From assembly GCF_002930615.1 (NCBI RefSeq), contig NZ_PSNX01000003.1:310001-374000 (forward strand): DNA of 64,000 bases, read 5' to 3'. The DNA comes from Caldimonas caldifontis (GTDB taxonomy: Bacteria > Pseudomonadota > Gammaproteobacteria > Burkholderiales > Burkholderiaceae_C). This document shows positions 8,018 through 18,499 of this stretch, piece by piece; the stretch's first letter is position 1; every line of letters begins with the position of its first letter. The position numbers and the translations under genes were made by a program. Under the pieces are notes generated by a model that was not told the DNA's origin, made no database searches, and saw only the letters and a list, made by a program, of their open reading frames with translations.

Positions 8018-9043
8018 ATGGGTCTGTTCGAACGCTACCTCACCGTGTGGGTGGGGCTGGGCATCCTGGCCGGCGTGGGGCTGGGGCTGGTCGTGCCCGG
8101 CGCCTTCCGGGCAATTGCCGCGCTGGAGTTCGCGCATGTGAATCTGGTGGTGGCCGTCTTCATCTGGGTGATGATCTATCCGATGATGATCCAGATCGAC
8201 TGGTCGGCCGTGCGTCAGGTGGGCCAGCGGCCGGGGGGGCTGGCCCTCACGCTGGTGGTGAACTGGCTCATCAAGCCCTTCACGATGGCGGCGCTGGGTG
8301 TGTTGTTCTTCGAGCATCTCTTTGCCCCCTGGGTTGATCCGCAATCGGCCAGCGAGTACATCGCCGGGATGATCCTGCTGGGCGTGGCGCCGTGCACGGC
8401 CATGGTCTTCGTCTGGAGCCAGCTCGTGAAGGGCGATGCCGCCTACACGCTGGTGCAGGTGTCGGTGAACGACCTGATCATGGTGGTGGCCTTTGCCCCC
8501 ATCGCCGCCTTGCTGCTGGGCGTGACCGATCTCACCGTGCCCTGGGAAACGCTGGTGCTGTCCACCGTGCTGTACGTGGTGCTGCCGCTGCTGGCCGGCC
8601 TGGCCACACGCCGCGTGCTGCAGCGCCGCTCGCCCCACGCAGTGGGCGACTTCGTGGCCTGGCTCAAGCCCGCGTCGGTGGCGGGGCTGGTGGCCACGGT
8701 GGTGCTGCTGTTCGGCTTCCAGGCCGACACGCTGGTGTCCCAGCCGCTGGTGATCGCGATGATCGCGGTGCCGCTGGTGCTGCAGACCTACGGCATCTTT
8801 GCGCTGGCCTGGGCCGGCGCCCGCCTCATGCGTCTGCCGCACGCGATCGCCGGACCGGCCTGCCTGATCGGCACCAGCAACTTCTTCGAGCTGGCGGTGG
8901 CCGTGGCCGTGTCGCTCTTCGGGCTGAACTCCGGTGCCGCCCTGGCCACGGTGGTGGGGGTGCTGGTCGAGGTGCCGGTGATGCTCTCGCTGGTGTGGGT
9001 GGTCAACCGCAGCCGCCCCCTGGAGCCGGCGCTGGCGGATTGA
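8018..9043 (+). CDS. acr3: Acr3-type arsenite efflux transporter
   Basis: 341 residues with about ten membrane spans. [20 protein letters not shown] contains the conserved cysteine of helix 4 required in Acr3 pumps, and [15 protein letters not shown] and [19 protein letters not shown] are further family blocks. It moves arsenite (and possibly antimonite) out of the cell using the membrane potential, disposing of the product of ArsC. Last gene of the arsenic operon, 8 bases after arsC. Confidence 0.93.
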   Translation: MGLFERYLTVWVGLGILAGVGLGLVVPGAFRAIAALEFAHVNLVVAVFIWVMIYPMMIQIDWSAVRQVGQRPGGLALTLVVNWLIKPFTMAALGVLFFEHLFAPWVDPQSASEYIAGMILLGVAPCTAMVFVWSQLVKGDAAYTLVQVSVNDLIMVVAFAPIAALLLGVTDLTVPWETLVLSTVLYVVLPLLAGLATRRVLQRRSPHAVGDFVAWLKPASVAGLVATVVLLFGFQADTLVSQPLVIAMIAVPLVLQTYGIFALAWAGARLMRLPHAIAGPACLIGTSNFFELAVAVAVSLFGLNSGAALATVVGVLVEVPVMLSLVWVVNRSRPLEPALAD

Positions 9044-9142
9044 CCGGGTGACACAAATCCTGGCGGGCCGTGTCGATCGCCGCCGGCTTGCTTCGTCGTG
9101 GGAAGGGCAGCTTGAATCCCAACCCACTCAAGGAGAGCGACG

Positions 9143-9595
9143 ATGCGAGTCATGGTGATGGTCAAGGCCACGGCCGAAACCGAGGCCGGTGTGATGCCCA
9201 GCGAGGAAATGTTTGCCGAGATGGGCCGTTTCAACGACGAGCTGGTGAAGGCCGGGGTGATGCTGGCGGGCGAAGGCCTGCACCCCACTTCCCGGGGGGC
9301 GAGGGTGCGCTTCTCGGGGACCGAGCGAACCGTGGTGGATGGGCCGTTTGCTGAAACCAAGGAGCTGGTCGCGGGGTTCTGGATCTGGCAGGTGAAGTCG
9401 TTCGACGAGGCGGTCGCGTGGGCCAAGCGCTGTCCCAACCCCACGGGCGTCCAGGGCGTGCTGGAGCTGCGTCCCATTTACGAGGCCGAAGACTTCGGTG
9501 ACGCCCTCACGCCGGAACTGCGGGCACAGGAAGACCGCCAGCGCGCCGAGATGGAGCGCCAGGCCGCGGCGCGCGCCGCGGCCGCAGGCCAGTAA
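9143..9595 (+). CDS. YCII-related (DGPF-domain) protein
   Basis: 150 residues. The start MRVMVMVKATAETEAGVMPS and the block GTERTVVDGPFAETKELVAG contain the DGPF signature of the YCII-related family, a ferredoxin-like fold of uncertain biochemistry that often stands beside ECF sigma factors. No sigma factor gene is adjacent here. The C-terminal 30 residues are an alanine/glutamine-rich tail. AGGAGAG lies 8-14 bases before the ATG. Function unknown. Confidence 0.8.
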   Translation: MRVMVMVKATAETEAGVMPSEEMFAEMGRFNDELVKAGVMLAGEGLHPTSRGARVRFSGTERTVVDGPFAETKELVAGFWIWQVKSFDEAVAWAKRCPNPTGVQGVLELRPIYEAEDFGDALTPELRAQEDRQRAEMERQAAARAAAAGQ

Positions 9596-9676
9596 CGACG
9601 CCGGTGGCCGGCCCGTTGCGGCGGAGGCCGCGCCGGCGTCGCTGGCGAGTCGCGGGGTTCGGCGGACAATGAAGGG

Positions 9677-11011
<1,335 letters not shown>

Positions 11012-11032
11012 CCGCACCGCACGGCCTGCGCT

Positions 11033-11407
11033 TCAGGTGACCAGCGTCGGCAGGCCGCGGTCCTCCATCACCGGCTCCTGGAACTCCTCGGCCATCGCAA
11101 AGGCCAGCACCAGGGCCGAGCCGGCCAGCACCAGGGTCAGGCCGTAGCGCAGCCATCGGCTGATGCGAGGGGTGAGCGGGGCGTGGTGCGTGCGTTCGGC
11201 CCACCAGTCGCGCGCGGCCAGCATGGCAAAGCCGGCCAGGGCAAACAACGAGAGTGAGAGCGACCACAGCGACCAGCCTGCAAAGAGGGTGCCGGCCGCG
11301 GGCGGGGCCTTGGCGGGCAGGAAGAGGACATCCTGCGCCAGCAGGTAGCCTCCCGCACTGCCCAGGGCGAGCGCCAGCACGACGTTGATGACGATCCGGC
11401 CGAACAT
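11033..11407 (-). CDS. Hypothetical membrane protein, 124 residues
   Basis: Starts [20 protein letters not shown]. Three or four hydrophobic segments can be seen: about 5-25, 44-66, and 87-107 (YGLTLVLAGSALVLAFAMAE), so it should lie in the inner membrane. No motif or family is recognised. The minus-strand frame extends upstream, but the longer product overlaps the next gene with an atypical composition, so the internal ATG at 11407 is chosen. Convergent with chrA. Confidence 0.6.
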   Translation of the reverse strand: MFGRIVINVVLALALGSAGGYLLAQDVLFLPAKAPPAAGTLFAGWSLWSLSLSLFALAGFAMLAARDWWAERTHHAPLTPRISRWLRYGLTLVLAGSALVLAFAMAEEFQEPVMEDRGLPTLVT

Positions 11408-11535
11408 GCCGCCTTGTCTCCTGGGCGATCGATGGGGGCGTGGTGGCCCGATCGTGCACCAGAAGTCTAAAGTGTGCAATATGTCACGAACCGGGGCGGG
11501 CGTGGCGCCCAGGGGTCGCCGCCCCGGCGGGGTGT

Positions 11536-12366
11536 TCAGCGAGCGAGCTCCTGCGCAAACTCCACCAGCGCCCAGCTGCGCAGCGGAGATCGCAGGTCGA
11601 GCTTGGCTCGCAAGGTTTCTCGGCCGGCCTGGCACAGTTCCTGGGCATTGGCGGCACCGATGTTGCCGAAGGCGCGGTAGGCGGTGTCGGGGTCGGGCAT
11701 GCGCTGCCAGCGCGCCTCGGTGGCGCCGGCCAGGGCCTTCTCCAGCAACTGGGCCTGGGTGTCGGTGAGTTGCCGCGGCGCCGGCTGGCCGCGCACCTGG
11801 GCCAGCACCGCACGGCGTTGCACGGCGAAATGGGCTTCCATCTGCTCGGGCGGCAGGGTGCCCAGCCAGGCGCGCTCGATCATCTGCACCTGTTCGGCGC
11901 TGAGGTCGCTCACGATGAGGCGCTTGCAGATGGAGGGCGGGACCCAGCCCATGAGTTCGATGCTGGCACGCAGCAGCCGCTCGATGTCCGCATCGTCCAG
12001 GCGCGCGATGCCCCCGGTGATCAGGGCCAGGCCCGCTTCGGCGAAGTAGCGGGCGCGTTCTTCCTCGCTGAACCGCGCGAGCGCGCTGTCCTCGATCATG
12101 CCGGCCAGCCGGACGGTGACTTCCGGGTTTCCCAGCGTGGCGCGATAGTGCCGGCGGATGACCGAGCGCTGCTCGGCCGACGCACGCGGAAACGAGACCT
12201 GGGCCATGCGCTCGAGGAAGGCCTCGTCCTGGTAGATGCGCAACAGCTCGGCGGCCATGGGCGGCACGGCGGTCTGGGCCGAACTGCCCAGGCTGGTGAG
12301 CGCGAGACCCAGGGCCGTCAGCAAGGCGCGCGAGCAACGCGCAAGGCGGTTGGAACGGGGCAGCAT
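11536..12366 (-). CDS. Hypothetical exported protein
   Basis: 276 residues from MLPRSNRLARCSRALLTALG, a good Sec signal peptide ending near SSAQT. The mature part is helical with conserved-looking blocks SVIRRHYRATLGNPEVTVRL and ELMGWVPPSICKRLIVSDLS. I do not recognise the family and see no catalytic signature. It is probably periplasmic. A longer frame to 12477 exists, but the signal peptide fixes the likely start at 12366. Confidence 0.65.
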   Translation of the reverse strand: MLPRSNRLARCSRALLTALGLALTSLGSSAQTAVPPMAAELLRIYQDEAFLERMAQVSFPRASAEQRSVIRRHYRATLGNPEVTVRLAGMIEDSALARFSEEERARYFAEAGLALITGGIARLDDADIERLLRASIELMGWVPPSICKRLIVSDLSAEQVQMIERAWLGTLPPEQMEAHFAVQRRAVLAQVRGQPAPRQLTDTQAQLLEKALAGATEARWQRMPDPDTAYRAFGNIGAANAQELCQAGRETLRAKLDLRSPLRSWALVEFAQELAR

Positions 12367-12487
12367 CGAGACACTCCGCAAGCCGGTGGACCAGGACGGT
12401 GCCATGGTAGTGCGCCGCCGCCGGGCCTGGCGAGCCCCCGGGTGGAGGGGCATACCTGTGCGTGTGCAATAGCGCACGCGGCCTGTT

Positions 12488-13162
12488 TCACCGGCGTTGT
12501 TCCAGGACCGCGGGCGGGTTGCTCGCGGGTGCGGCGGGCGCGACCATCAGGTCGCGCAGCGAGGCCAGGGCCAGGGCCAGGAAGGCCGCGGCGCACAGCC
12601 GATAGGTGATGCGCGCCCAGCCCGGGCCGGCACGACGGAAGAGCCGGTCCACGATGGCTGCGCACACGAAGCACCACAGCACCGACGAGGCCATGAAGCC
12701 GGAAAGGAAGAGGCCGTAGTCGGCCGCGGTGGGCTGCTGCACGCCCACCGCGCCGAGTGCACTGCCCAGGGCGGCCCAGAAGGCGATGTTGTGGGGGTTG
12801 GTGAGCGACAGCGTCACGCCCGAGCGCAGTGCGCGCGACGCATCGGTGCGCGACGAACCACCGGTGTCCAGATGAAACTCGTGGCTGGCCGAGCGCCAGG
12901 CATCCCAGGACAGCCAGGCCAGGTAGGCCACGCCGGCCAGGCCCACGGGCCAGCGCAAGGCCTCCACCTGCAGCAGCACGCCCACGCCGGCCAGGCCGAG
13001 CACGGCCCAGGTGGCATCGCCCACCAGCGAGCCCACCTGCACCGCAAAGGCCGGGCGGAAGCCCCCGCGCACGCCCTGGCGCACGGTTTCGGCAAAGACG
13101 GCGCCGGGCGCGGCGTTGAAGACGAGGCCCAGCACGAAGGCGGCGGCAAAGAGCGTGAACAT
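12488..13162 (-). CDS. LysE-family amino-acid exporter
   Basis: 224 residues with about six membrane spans. The N-terminal NAAPGAVFAETVRQGVRGGF corresponds to the family's P-G-P block, and SLTNPHNIAFWAALGSALG is the second conserved segment. It exports amino acids or derivatives; the substrate is unknown. The start lies 9 bases after the stop of the GMC oxidoreductase gene, so the two are likely co-transcribed and may handle related compounds. Confidence 0.85.
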   Translation of the reverse strand: MFTLFAAAFVLGLVFNAAPGAVFAETVRQGVRGGFRPAFAVQVGSLVGDATWAVLGLAGVGVLLQVEALRWPVGLAGVAYLAWLSWDAWRSASHEFHLDTGGSSRTDASRALRSGVTLSLTNPHNIAFWAALGSALGAVGVQQPTAADYGLFLSGFMASSVLWCFVCAAIVDRLFRRAGPGWARITYRLCAAAFLALALASLRDLMVAPAAPASNPPAVLEQRR

Positions 13163-13171
13163 GGGGTGATG

Positions 13172-14836
13172 TTAGCGGTTGGCTTCGGCGATCCACTGCG
13201 CGGCGCGCTCGGCGATCATCAGCGTGGGTGAGTTGGTGTTGCCGCTGGTGATGGTGGGCATCACGCTCGCATCCACCACGCGCAGGCCGGCCACGCCACG
13301 CACGCGCAACCGGGCATCGACCACGGCGCCGGGGTCGTTGGCTGCGCCCATGCGGCAGGTGCCCACCGGGTGGAAGATGGTGGTGGCGATGTCGCCGGCC
13401 AGGCGGGCGAGGTCCTCGTCGCTCTGGAACTGCACGCCGGGCTTGACCTCCTGGGGCCGGTACTTCGCCAGCGCCGGCTGGGCCACGATGCGCCGCGTCA
13501 GGCGCAGCGAATCGGCCGCCACCTGGCGGTCTTCGGGGGTGGACAGGTAGTGGGGGGCGATGCGCGGGGCGTCGCGGAAGTCCTGGGAGCGGATGCGCAC
13601 GTGCCCGCGGCTGGTGGGGTTGAGGTTGCACACGCTGGCCGTGAAGGCATCGAAACGGTGCAGCGGCTCGCCGAAGGCATCGAGCGAGAGTGGTTGCACG
13701 TGGTACTCGACGTTGGGCCATGCATGCGCGGGCGATGAGCGTGTGAAGGCACCCAGCTGCGAGGGCGCCATGCTCATCGGCCCGCTGCGCTTGAAGGCGT
13801 ATTCCAGCCCGATGCGCAGCTTGCCCCAGGGGGAACGGGCCAGCGTGTTCAGCGTGGGCACGCCCTGCACCGAGAACACCGCACGGATCTGCAGGTGGTC
13901 CTGCAGGTTCTCGCCCACGCCGGGTAGCTCGTGGCGCAGCTCGATGCCGTGCTCACGCAGCAGCGTGCCGGGCCCGATGCCCGAGAGCTGCAGCAACTGC
14001 GGAGTGCCGATGGCCCCGGCGGTGAGCAGCACCTCGCGCGTGGCCTGCACCTGTTCGACGCCGGTGCGGGTGTGCACCTCCACGCCCTGGGCGCGCAGGG
14101 CGCCGTCGGCGCCGCGCTGCAGCAGCAGCCGGCTCACCTGGGCGTGCGTCCACACGGTGAGGTTGGAGCGGTCGATGGCCGGGCGCAGGAAGGCCTTGTT
14201 GGTGTTCCAGCGCCAGCCGCTGCGCTGGTTCACCTCGAAGTAGCCCACCCCCTCGTTGGTGCCGCGGTTGAAGTCGTCGGTGGCCGGGATGCCGGCCTGC
14301 TGCGCAGCCTGCGCGAAGGCGTCGAGCACCTCCCAGCGCAGGCGCTGCTTTTCCACGCGCCATTCGCCGCCGTGACCGTGCAGTTGCCGGAACCCGGGGT
14401 TGCCAGGGTCGGGGTCGTCCAGCCGCCAGTGGTCTTCGTGCAGCTTGAAGAAGGGCAGGCAGACGTCCCAGCGCCAGGCCTCGTCACGCGTGAGGCGGGC
14501 CCATTCGTCGTAGTCGCGCGACTGACCGCGCATGTAGATCATGCCGTTGATGCTGGAGCAGCCGCCCAGCACCTTGCCGCGCGGGTAGCGCAGGCGGCGA
14601 CCGTTCAGCCCGGCATCGGGCTCGGTCTGGTAGAGCCAGTCGGTGCGCGGGTTGCCGATGCAGTACAGGTAGCCCACCGGGATGTGGATCCAGTGGTAGT
14701 TGTCCCGGCCTCCGGCCTCGATGAGCAGCACGCGCTTGGACGCGTCAGCACTCAGCCGGTTGGCCAGCAGGCAGCCGGCCGTGCCGGCGCCGACGATGAC
14801 GTAGTCGAACTGCAGACCGTTCGTCGTTTGCGACAT
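13172..14836 (-). CDS. GMC-family FAD-dependent oxidoreductase (choline/alcohol dehydrogenase type)
   Basis: 554 residues. The FAD-binding start is DYVIVGAGTAGCLLANRLS (about 10-28). The first GMC signature is GKVLGGCSSINGMIYMRG, and the second is TAGAIGTPQLLQLSGIG. The C-terminal active-site region FHPVGTCRMG ends in SGNTNSPTLMIAERAA. Length and motifs fit choline dehydrogenase-like or AlkJ-like alcohol dehydrogenases, which oxidise an alcohol to an aldehyde and pass electrons to quinone. The physiological alcohol is unknown. A perfect palindrome 85 bases upstream is shared with the mmsA-lysR region (see 45663). Confidence 0.9.
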   Translation of the reverse strand: MSQTTNGLQFDYVIVGAGTAGCLLANRLSADASKRVLLIEAGGRDNYHWIHIPVGYLYCIGNPRTDWLYQTEPDAGLNGRRLRYPRGKVLGGCSSINGMIYMRGQSRDYDEWARLTRDEAWRWDVCLPFFKLHEDHWRLDDPDPGNPGFRQLHGHGGEWRVEKQRLRWEVLDAFAQAAQQAGIPATDDFNRGTNEGVGYFEVNQRSGWRWNTNKAFLRPAIDRSNLTVWTHAQVSRLLLQRGADGALRAQGVEVHTRTGVEQVQATREVLLTAGAIGTPQLLQLSGIGPGTLLREHGIELRHELPGVGENLQDHLQIRAVFSVQGVPTLNTLARSPWGKLRIGLEYAFKRSGPMSMAPSQLGAFTRSSPAHAWPNVEYHVQPLSLDAFGEPLHRFDAFTASVCNLNPTSRGHVRIRSQDFRDAPRIAPHYLSTPEDRQVAADSLRLTRRIVAQPALAKYRPQEVKPGVQFQSDEDLARLAGDIATTIFHPVGTCRMGAANDPGAVVDARLRVRGVAGLRVVDASVMPTITSGNTNSPTLMIAERAAQWIAEANR

Positions 14837-14920
14837 GTTCTCCGCCCTCCACCTCAGTGCGCCAGTCTAGTGCCGCGGCCGCGCCATGGGGGGTGGGGGA
14901 TCGGGTGGATTCCTGACCTC

Positions 14921-14942
14921 ATTGTTCACAGAAACGAACAAT
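14921..14942. promoter_or_regulatory. Palindromic operator candidate, ATTGTTC-N8-GAACAAT
   Basis: A perfect inverted repeat with 7-base arms and an 8-base spacer lies between the divergent GMC oxidoreductase gene (start 14836) and the yhhQ gene (start 14991). The same arms with the same spacing occur at 45664-45685 between mmsA and a LysR gene. A LysR-type regulator binding both is the simplest reading, but this is inference. Confidence 0.55.
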
Positions 14943-14990
14943 CCAGACATTCTTGCTGAAACGCTGCGGCGCGAGACAATGCGCCCTGCC

Positions 14991-15533
14991 ATGTCCATGA
15001 CCCAAGACCTTCGCTTCCTCTGGCGCCCCATCGTGTCGATGGCGGCCGTGATCGTGCTCTCCAACGTGCTGGTCCAGTTCGTCATCAACGACTGGCTCAC
15101 CTGGGGTGCCTTCACCTATCCGCTGATCTTCCTCGTCACCGACCTGACCAACCGGGCCGTGGGCCCGGTGGCTGCGCGCAAGGTGGTGGCGGTGGGGTTT
15201 GTCGTGGCGGTGGCGGTGTCGCTGTGGCTGGCGCCCTGGCGCATCGCGGTGGCCTCGGGGGCGGCCTTCCTTGCGGCGCAGGCGCTGGACATCGCGGTCT
15301 TCAACCGCCTGCGCCAGGCGAGCTGGTGGAAGGCGCCGCTGATCGGCTCGGTGCTCGCTTCGGTCCTCGACACGGCCATCTTCTTCTACATCGCCTTTGC
15401 CGGCAGCGAGTTCGACTGGGTCACGCTGGGCGCGGGGGACCTTGCCGTGAAGTGGCTGATGGCCGTGGTGCTGCTGGCGCCCTACCGCGCCATGCTGCCG
15501 CACCTGCAGGCCTGGGTGCCGGCGGCACGCTGA
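14991..15533 (+). CDS. yhhQ: Queuosine-precursor transporter, YhhQ/VUT family
   Basis: 180 residues with about six membrane spans. FTYPLIFLVTDLTNRAVGPV is the family signature (the TYP-hydrophobic-TDL block), and SVLASVLDTAIFFYIAFAG is the second conserved segment. YhhQ-type proteins import the queuosine precursors preQ0 or preQ1 in E. coli. ATG 14991 is used; 14979 is an alternative. It converges with the SulP gene, leaving only 3 bases between stops. Confidence 0.85.
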   Translation: MSMTQDLRFLWRPIVSMAAVIVLSNVLVQFVINDWLTWGAFTYPLIFLVTDLTNRAVGPVAARKVVAVGFVVAVAVSLWLAPWRIAVASGAAFLAAQALDIAVFNRLRQASWWKAPLIGSVLASVLDTAIFFYIAFAGSEFDWVTLGAGDLAVKWLMAVVLLAPYRAMLPHLQAWVPAAR

Positions 15534-15536
15534 CGC

Positions 15537-17246
15537 TCAGACGGCGCCCAGGGTGCGCCGGGCCTGCTCGAAGGCCTCGTGGGTGCTCAGGTGGATCTGC
15601 CCTTCGAGCGCCTGGCCCAGCGGCGTGCCGCGCAGGCGGTCCATCACCGGGCCCTTGACCTCCGAGAGCGACAACGCGATGCCGCGGCGCGCCAGGCTGC
15701 GCTGCAGCTCGGTGAGCACCCCCAGGGCGGTGGTGTCGATCAGGTTCACGGCCGGGCACACCAGCAGCACCTGGCGGATGCCGGGGTCGGCAGCCAGCCG
15801 TGCCTCGATGCGATCCTCGATCACGTTGGCATTGCCAAAGTACAGGCTTTCGTCCACGCGCAGGGCCAGCAGCCCCGGCACCGTCTCGACCCGGTGGCGC
15901 TCGACGTTGCGGAAATGCTCGGTGCCCGGCACGCGGCCCACCACGGCGATGTGGGGGTGGCTGCTGCGCCACACCAGCACGCCCAGCGAGCAGGCCACGC
16001 CGATGGCGATGCCGGCTTCCACGCCCAGCGCGATCACCCCGGCGGCGGTGGCCAGCAGCGACAGGGCGTCGCCGCGGTCGTAGCGCCAGGCCTCCTTCAG
16101 CGTGTGGGTGTCGATGAGCGAGGTGACCGCCACGACGATGGTGGCGGCCAGCACGGCGTGCGGCAGGTGGTGGAAAAGGCCGGTGAAGGACGCCACCACG
16201 AGCGCCATCAGCGCCGCGGAGATCACGCCGGCCAGCGGCGTGCGGGCGCCGGCCGCGAAGTTCACCACCGAGCGCGCAAAGCCGCCGGTGACCGGGTAGC
16301 CGCCCGACACCGCACTGGCCAGGTTGGCTGCGCCCAGGCCGACCAGCTCGCGGTTGGGACGGATGCGCTCCTGCCGCTTGAGCGCCAGCGACTGCGCCAC
16401 CGACACGCTTTCGACAAAACCCACCAGCGAAATCAGCAGCGCCGGCAGCAGCAGCGGGCCCAGGGTCTCCAGGCTGGGCAGCGGCACCGTCAGCGAGGGC
16501 AGGCCCTGGGGCACGGCGCCCACGATGCGCACCCCCGCACGCTCGGCCAGGCCCAGGCCGGCCACCAGGGCCGTGGTGACCAGCACGGCTGCCATCGGGG
16601 CGAGCTTGGTGAGCAGCTCCGAGGTGCCCGGCGCCAGCCCCAGGCGGGCGAGGCCCCGGGCCAGGAAGCGCCGCGAGAGCCACAGAAAGAGCACGCTGCC
16701 TCCCCCCAGGGCGAGGGTGACGGGCTGGGTCTGCGGCAAGGCGTGCACCAGCGCGGCGAGCGTCTCCCACACGCCATGGGCCTGGATCTTCACGCCCAGC
16801 AGGTGTGGCAGCTGCCCCACGGCGATCACCACGGCCGAGCCGGTGATGAAACCGCTGATGACCGGGTGGCTGAGGAAGTGTGCGAGGAAGCCCAGGCGCA
16901 GTGCACCGAAGGCCAGCAGCATCACCCCGGACAGCAGCGCCAGCTGCATGGCCAGCGCCACGTACTCCGGCGAGCCCGGGGTCGCCAGCGGCTGCAGGGC
17001 GCTGGCCGTCATCAGCGAGGCCACCGCCACGGGCCCGACGGCCAGGGTCATGCTGGAGCCCAGCAGCGCATAGGCCACCAGCGGCAGCAGGCTGGCGTAC
17101 AGCCCCACCTGCGGCGGCAGGCCCGCGAGCAGCGCATAGGCCAGGCTCTGCGGGATCAGCATCACGGTGACGATGAGGCCGGCTGTGAGATCACCCGCGA
17201 ACCATTCGCGGCGGTAGTCTCTCAGCCAGGCGGGCAGGGCGTTCAT
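15537..17246 (-). CDS. SulP-family anion transporter with STAS domain
   Basis: 569 residues. The transmembrane part has the SulP opening YRREWFAGDLTAGLIVTVML with IPQSLAYALLAGLPPQVGLY, and the block NRELVGLGAANLASAVSGGY. The C-terminal STAS domain (about 445-560) contains NVIEDRIEARLAADPG and VNLIDTTALGVLTEL. SulP proteins move sulfate, bicarbonate or other anions. Being downstream of two YeeE/YedE halves and BigR, it may deal with sulfate or sulfite made during sulfide oxidation. Gap to the upstream gene is 13 bases. Confidence 0.9.
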   Translation of the reverse strand: MNALPAWLRDYRREWFAGDLTAGLIVTVMLIPQSLAYALLAGLPPQVGLYASLLPLVAYALLGSSMTLAVGPVAVASLMTASALQPLATPGSPEYVALAMQLALLSGVMLLAFGALRLGFLAHFLSHPVISGFITGSAVVIAVGQLPHLLGVKIQAHGVWETLAALVHALPQTQPVTLALGGGSVLFLWLSRRFLARGLARLGLAPGTSELLTKLAPMAAVLVTTALVAGLGLAERAGVRIVGAVPQGLPSLTVPLPSLETLGPLLLPALLISLVGFVESVSVAQSLALKRQERIRPNRELVGLGAANLASAVSGGYPVTGGFARSVVNFAAGARTPLAGVISAALMALVVASFTGLFHHLPHAVLAATIVVAVTSLIDTHTLKEAWRYDRGDALSLLATAAGVIALGVEAGIAIGVACSLGVLVWRSSHPHIAVVGRVPGTEHFRNVERHRVETVPGLLALRVDESLYFGNANVIEDRIEARLAADPGIRQVLLVCPAVNLIDTTALGVLTELQRSLARRGIALSLSEVKGPVMDRLRGTPLGQALEGQIHLSTHEAFEQARRTLGAV

Positions 17247-17259
17247 GGCGGAGCGTGGA

Positions 17260-17694
17260 TCAGGCGGCCGAGGCGCGTTTCTCGCGCATCAGTTCGCCGG
17301 CTTCGTAGATCGCCATGCCCACCAGCATCGCCACGACGAAGACGAGGGCCTTCGGTTGCAGCGCTCCCAGGGACACCAGCGCCGGGCCCGGGCAGAAGCC
17401 CGCCAGGCCCCAGCCCACGCCGAAGGTGAGGCTGCCCAGCACGAGGCGACGATCGATGTCGCGCCGCTGCGGCAGATGCATGGCGCCGCCCAGGAAGCTG
17501 GTGGTGCGGCGCTTGGCCACCGTGAAGGCCCCCAGGCCCACCAGGATGGCCCCGCCCATCACGAAGGCGAGCGAGGGGTCCCAGGCGCCGAACAGGTCGA
17601 GAAAGCCCAGCACCTTGCCCGGGTCGGTCATGCCCGAGACGATGAGGCCCAATCCGAAGAGCAGGCCCACGGCGAATTCAGTCAGGCGTTGCAT
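17260..17694 (-). CDS. YeeE/YedE-family sulfur transporter, second half
   Basis: 144 residues with four membrane spans, starting MQRLTEFAVGLLFGLGLIVS. GWGLAGFCPGPALVSLGALQ contains the conserved cysteine loop (GxCPGP) of the TsuA-like YeeE/YedE fold. In single-chain members two such halves are fused; here they are adjacent separate genes, as in other BigR clusters. It probably forms a membrane channel with the product of 17717-18151 for a reduced sulfur species. ATG 17694 is chosen because the frame upstream overlaps the previous gene. Confidence 0.85.
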   Translation of the reverse strand: MQRLTEFAVGLLFGLGLIVSGMTDPGKVLGFLDLFGAWDPSLAFVMGGAILVGLGAFTVAKRRTTSFLGGAMHLPQRRDIDRRLVLGSLTFGVGWGLAGFCPGPALVSLGALQPKALVFVVAMLVGMAIYEAGELMREKRASAA

Positions 17695-17716
17695 GGTGAA
17701 GATCCTTTCCAAGCCA

Positions 17717-18151
17717 TCAGGCGAAGAGGTGGCGAACCACGAACACCGTGGCAAAGCCCGTGCCCATGAAGGCAAGCGTGGCCACCAGGGAGCGCGGCGA
17801 CAGGCGCGACAGGCCGCACACGCCGTGCCCGCTGGTGCAGCCGGCGCCGTAGCGGGTGCCCAGGCCCACGAGCAGGCCGGCGATCACCAGCACGCCCCAA
17901 CCGGCGTCGATGCGCACCTCGGGCAGGGTGCCGGCCAGCGCATAGACCGCCGGGGCCGCCAGCAGCCCCAGCAGGAAGGCCAGCCGCCAGCCCGTGTCGC
18001 CCGTGCGGGGCCGCATGAGCCCCGCCACGATGCCGCTGATGCCCAGCACGCGGCCATTGAGCAGGATGAACAGGGCCGAGGCCAGGCCCAGCAGCACGCC
18101 GCCGGCCAGCGACATCCAGGGGGTGAAATGGGTCCAGTCGATGGTGATCAT
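17717..18151 (-). CDS. YeeE/YedE-family sulfur transporter, first half
   Basis: 144 residues with four to five membrane spans. [20 protein letters not shown] carries the GCTSGHG cysteine motif that in TsuA (YeeE) binds thiosulfate. [16 protein letters not shown] is the other family block. It lies 7 bases after bigR and 22 bases before the second half, indicating a single operon. It likely carries thiosulfate or a related sulfur compound through the inner membrane. Confidence 0.85.
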   Translation of the reverse strand: MITIDWTHFTPWMSLAGGVLLGLASALFILLNGRVLGISGIVAGLMRPRTGDTGWRLAFLLGLLAAPAVYALAGTLPEVRIDAGWGVLVIAGLLVGLGTRYGAGCTSGHGVCGLSRLSPRSLVATLAFMGTGFATVFVVRHLFA

Positions 18152-18158
18152 GATTGAC

Positions 18159-18470
18159 TCACTTGCAGAATTGGTCGTACAGCACCCCCATCACGGCCAG
18201 GGCCTGGGGGCTGTCGATGCGGTAGTGGATGTGCTTGCCCTCGCGGCGCGTGGCCACCAGGCCTTCGTCGCGCAGCACGCCAAGTTGCTGCGACAGCGTG
18301 GGCTGGGCGATGTCGCACAGGGTTTCCAGTTCCCCCACGCGCCGCTCGCCCTGTGACAACTCGCACAGCAGCAGCAGCCGGTCGGGGTTGGACAGCACTT
18401 TCATCAGGCGGCAGGCCGCATCAGCGGCCGCCCGCACGCGGGCAGGATCGAGAACGGTGTCGGTCTGCAC
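18159..18470 (-). CDS. bigR: BigR/SqrR-type persulfide-sensing ArsR-family repressor
   Basis: 103 residues from GTG 18470, which has GAGAGG about 8 bases upstream; a TTG at 18512 would place the start inside the palindromic operator. The winged helix reads LETLCDIAQPTLSQQLGVLR. Cys36 and Cys102 are 66 residues apart, the same separation as the redox pair of BigR and SqrR, which form a di- or tetrasulfide when sulfide accumulates and then leave DNA. It heads the minus-strand operon (yeeE halves, sulP) and faces the persulfide dioxygenase gene. Confidence 0.88.
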   Translation of the reverse strand: MQTDTVLDPARVRAAADAACRLMKVLSNPDRLLLLCELSQGERRVGELETLCDIAQPTLSQQLGVLRDEGLVATRREGKHIHYRIDSPQALAVMGVLYDQFCK

Positions 18471-18499
18471 GGGGGCCTCTCTATAGTTTCGATGAAGAT

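Noticed and set aside
15579-17429. 616-codon open frame on the plus strand
   Set aside because: Exact antisense of the SulP gene with low-complexity composition and no family resemblance.
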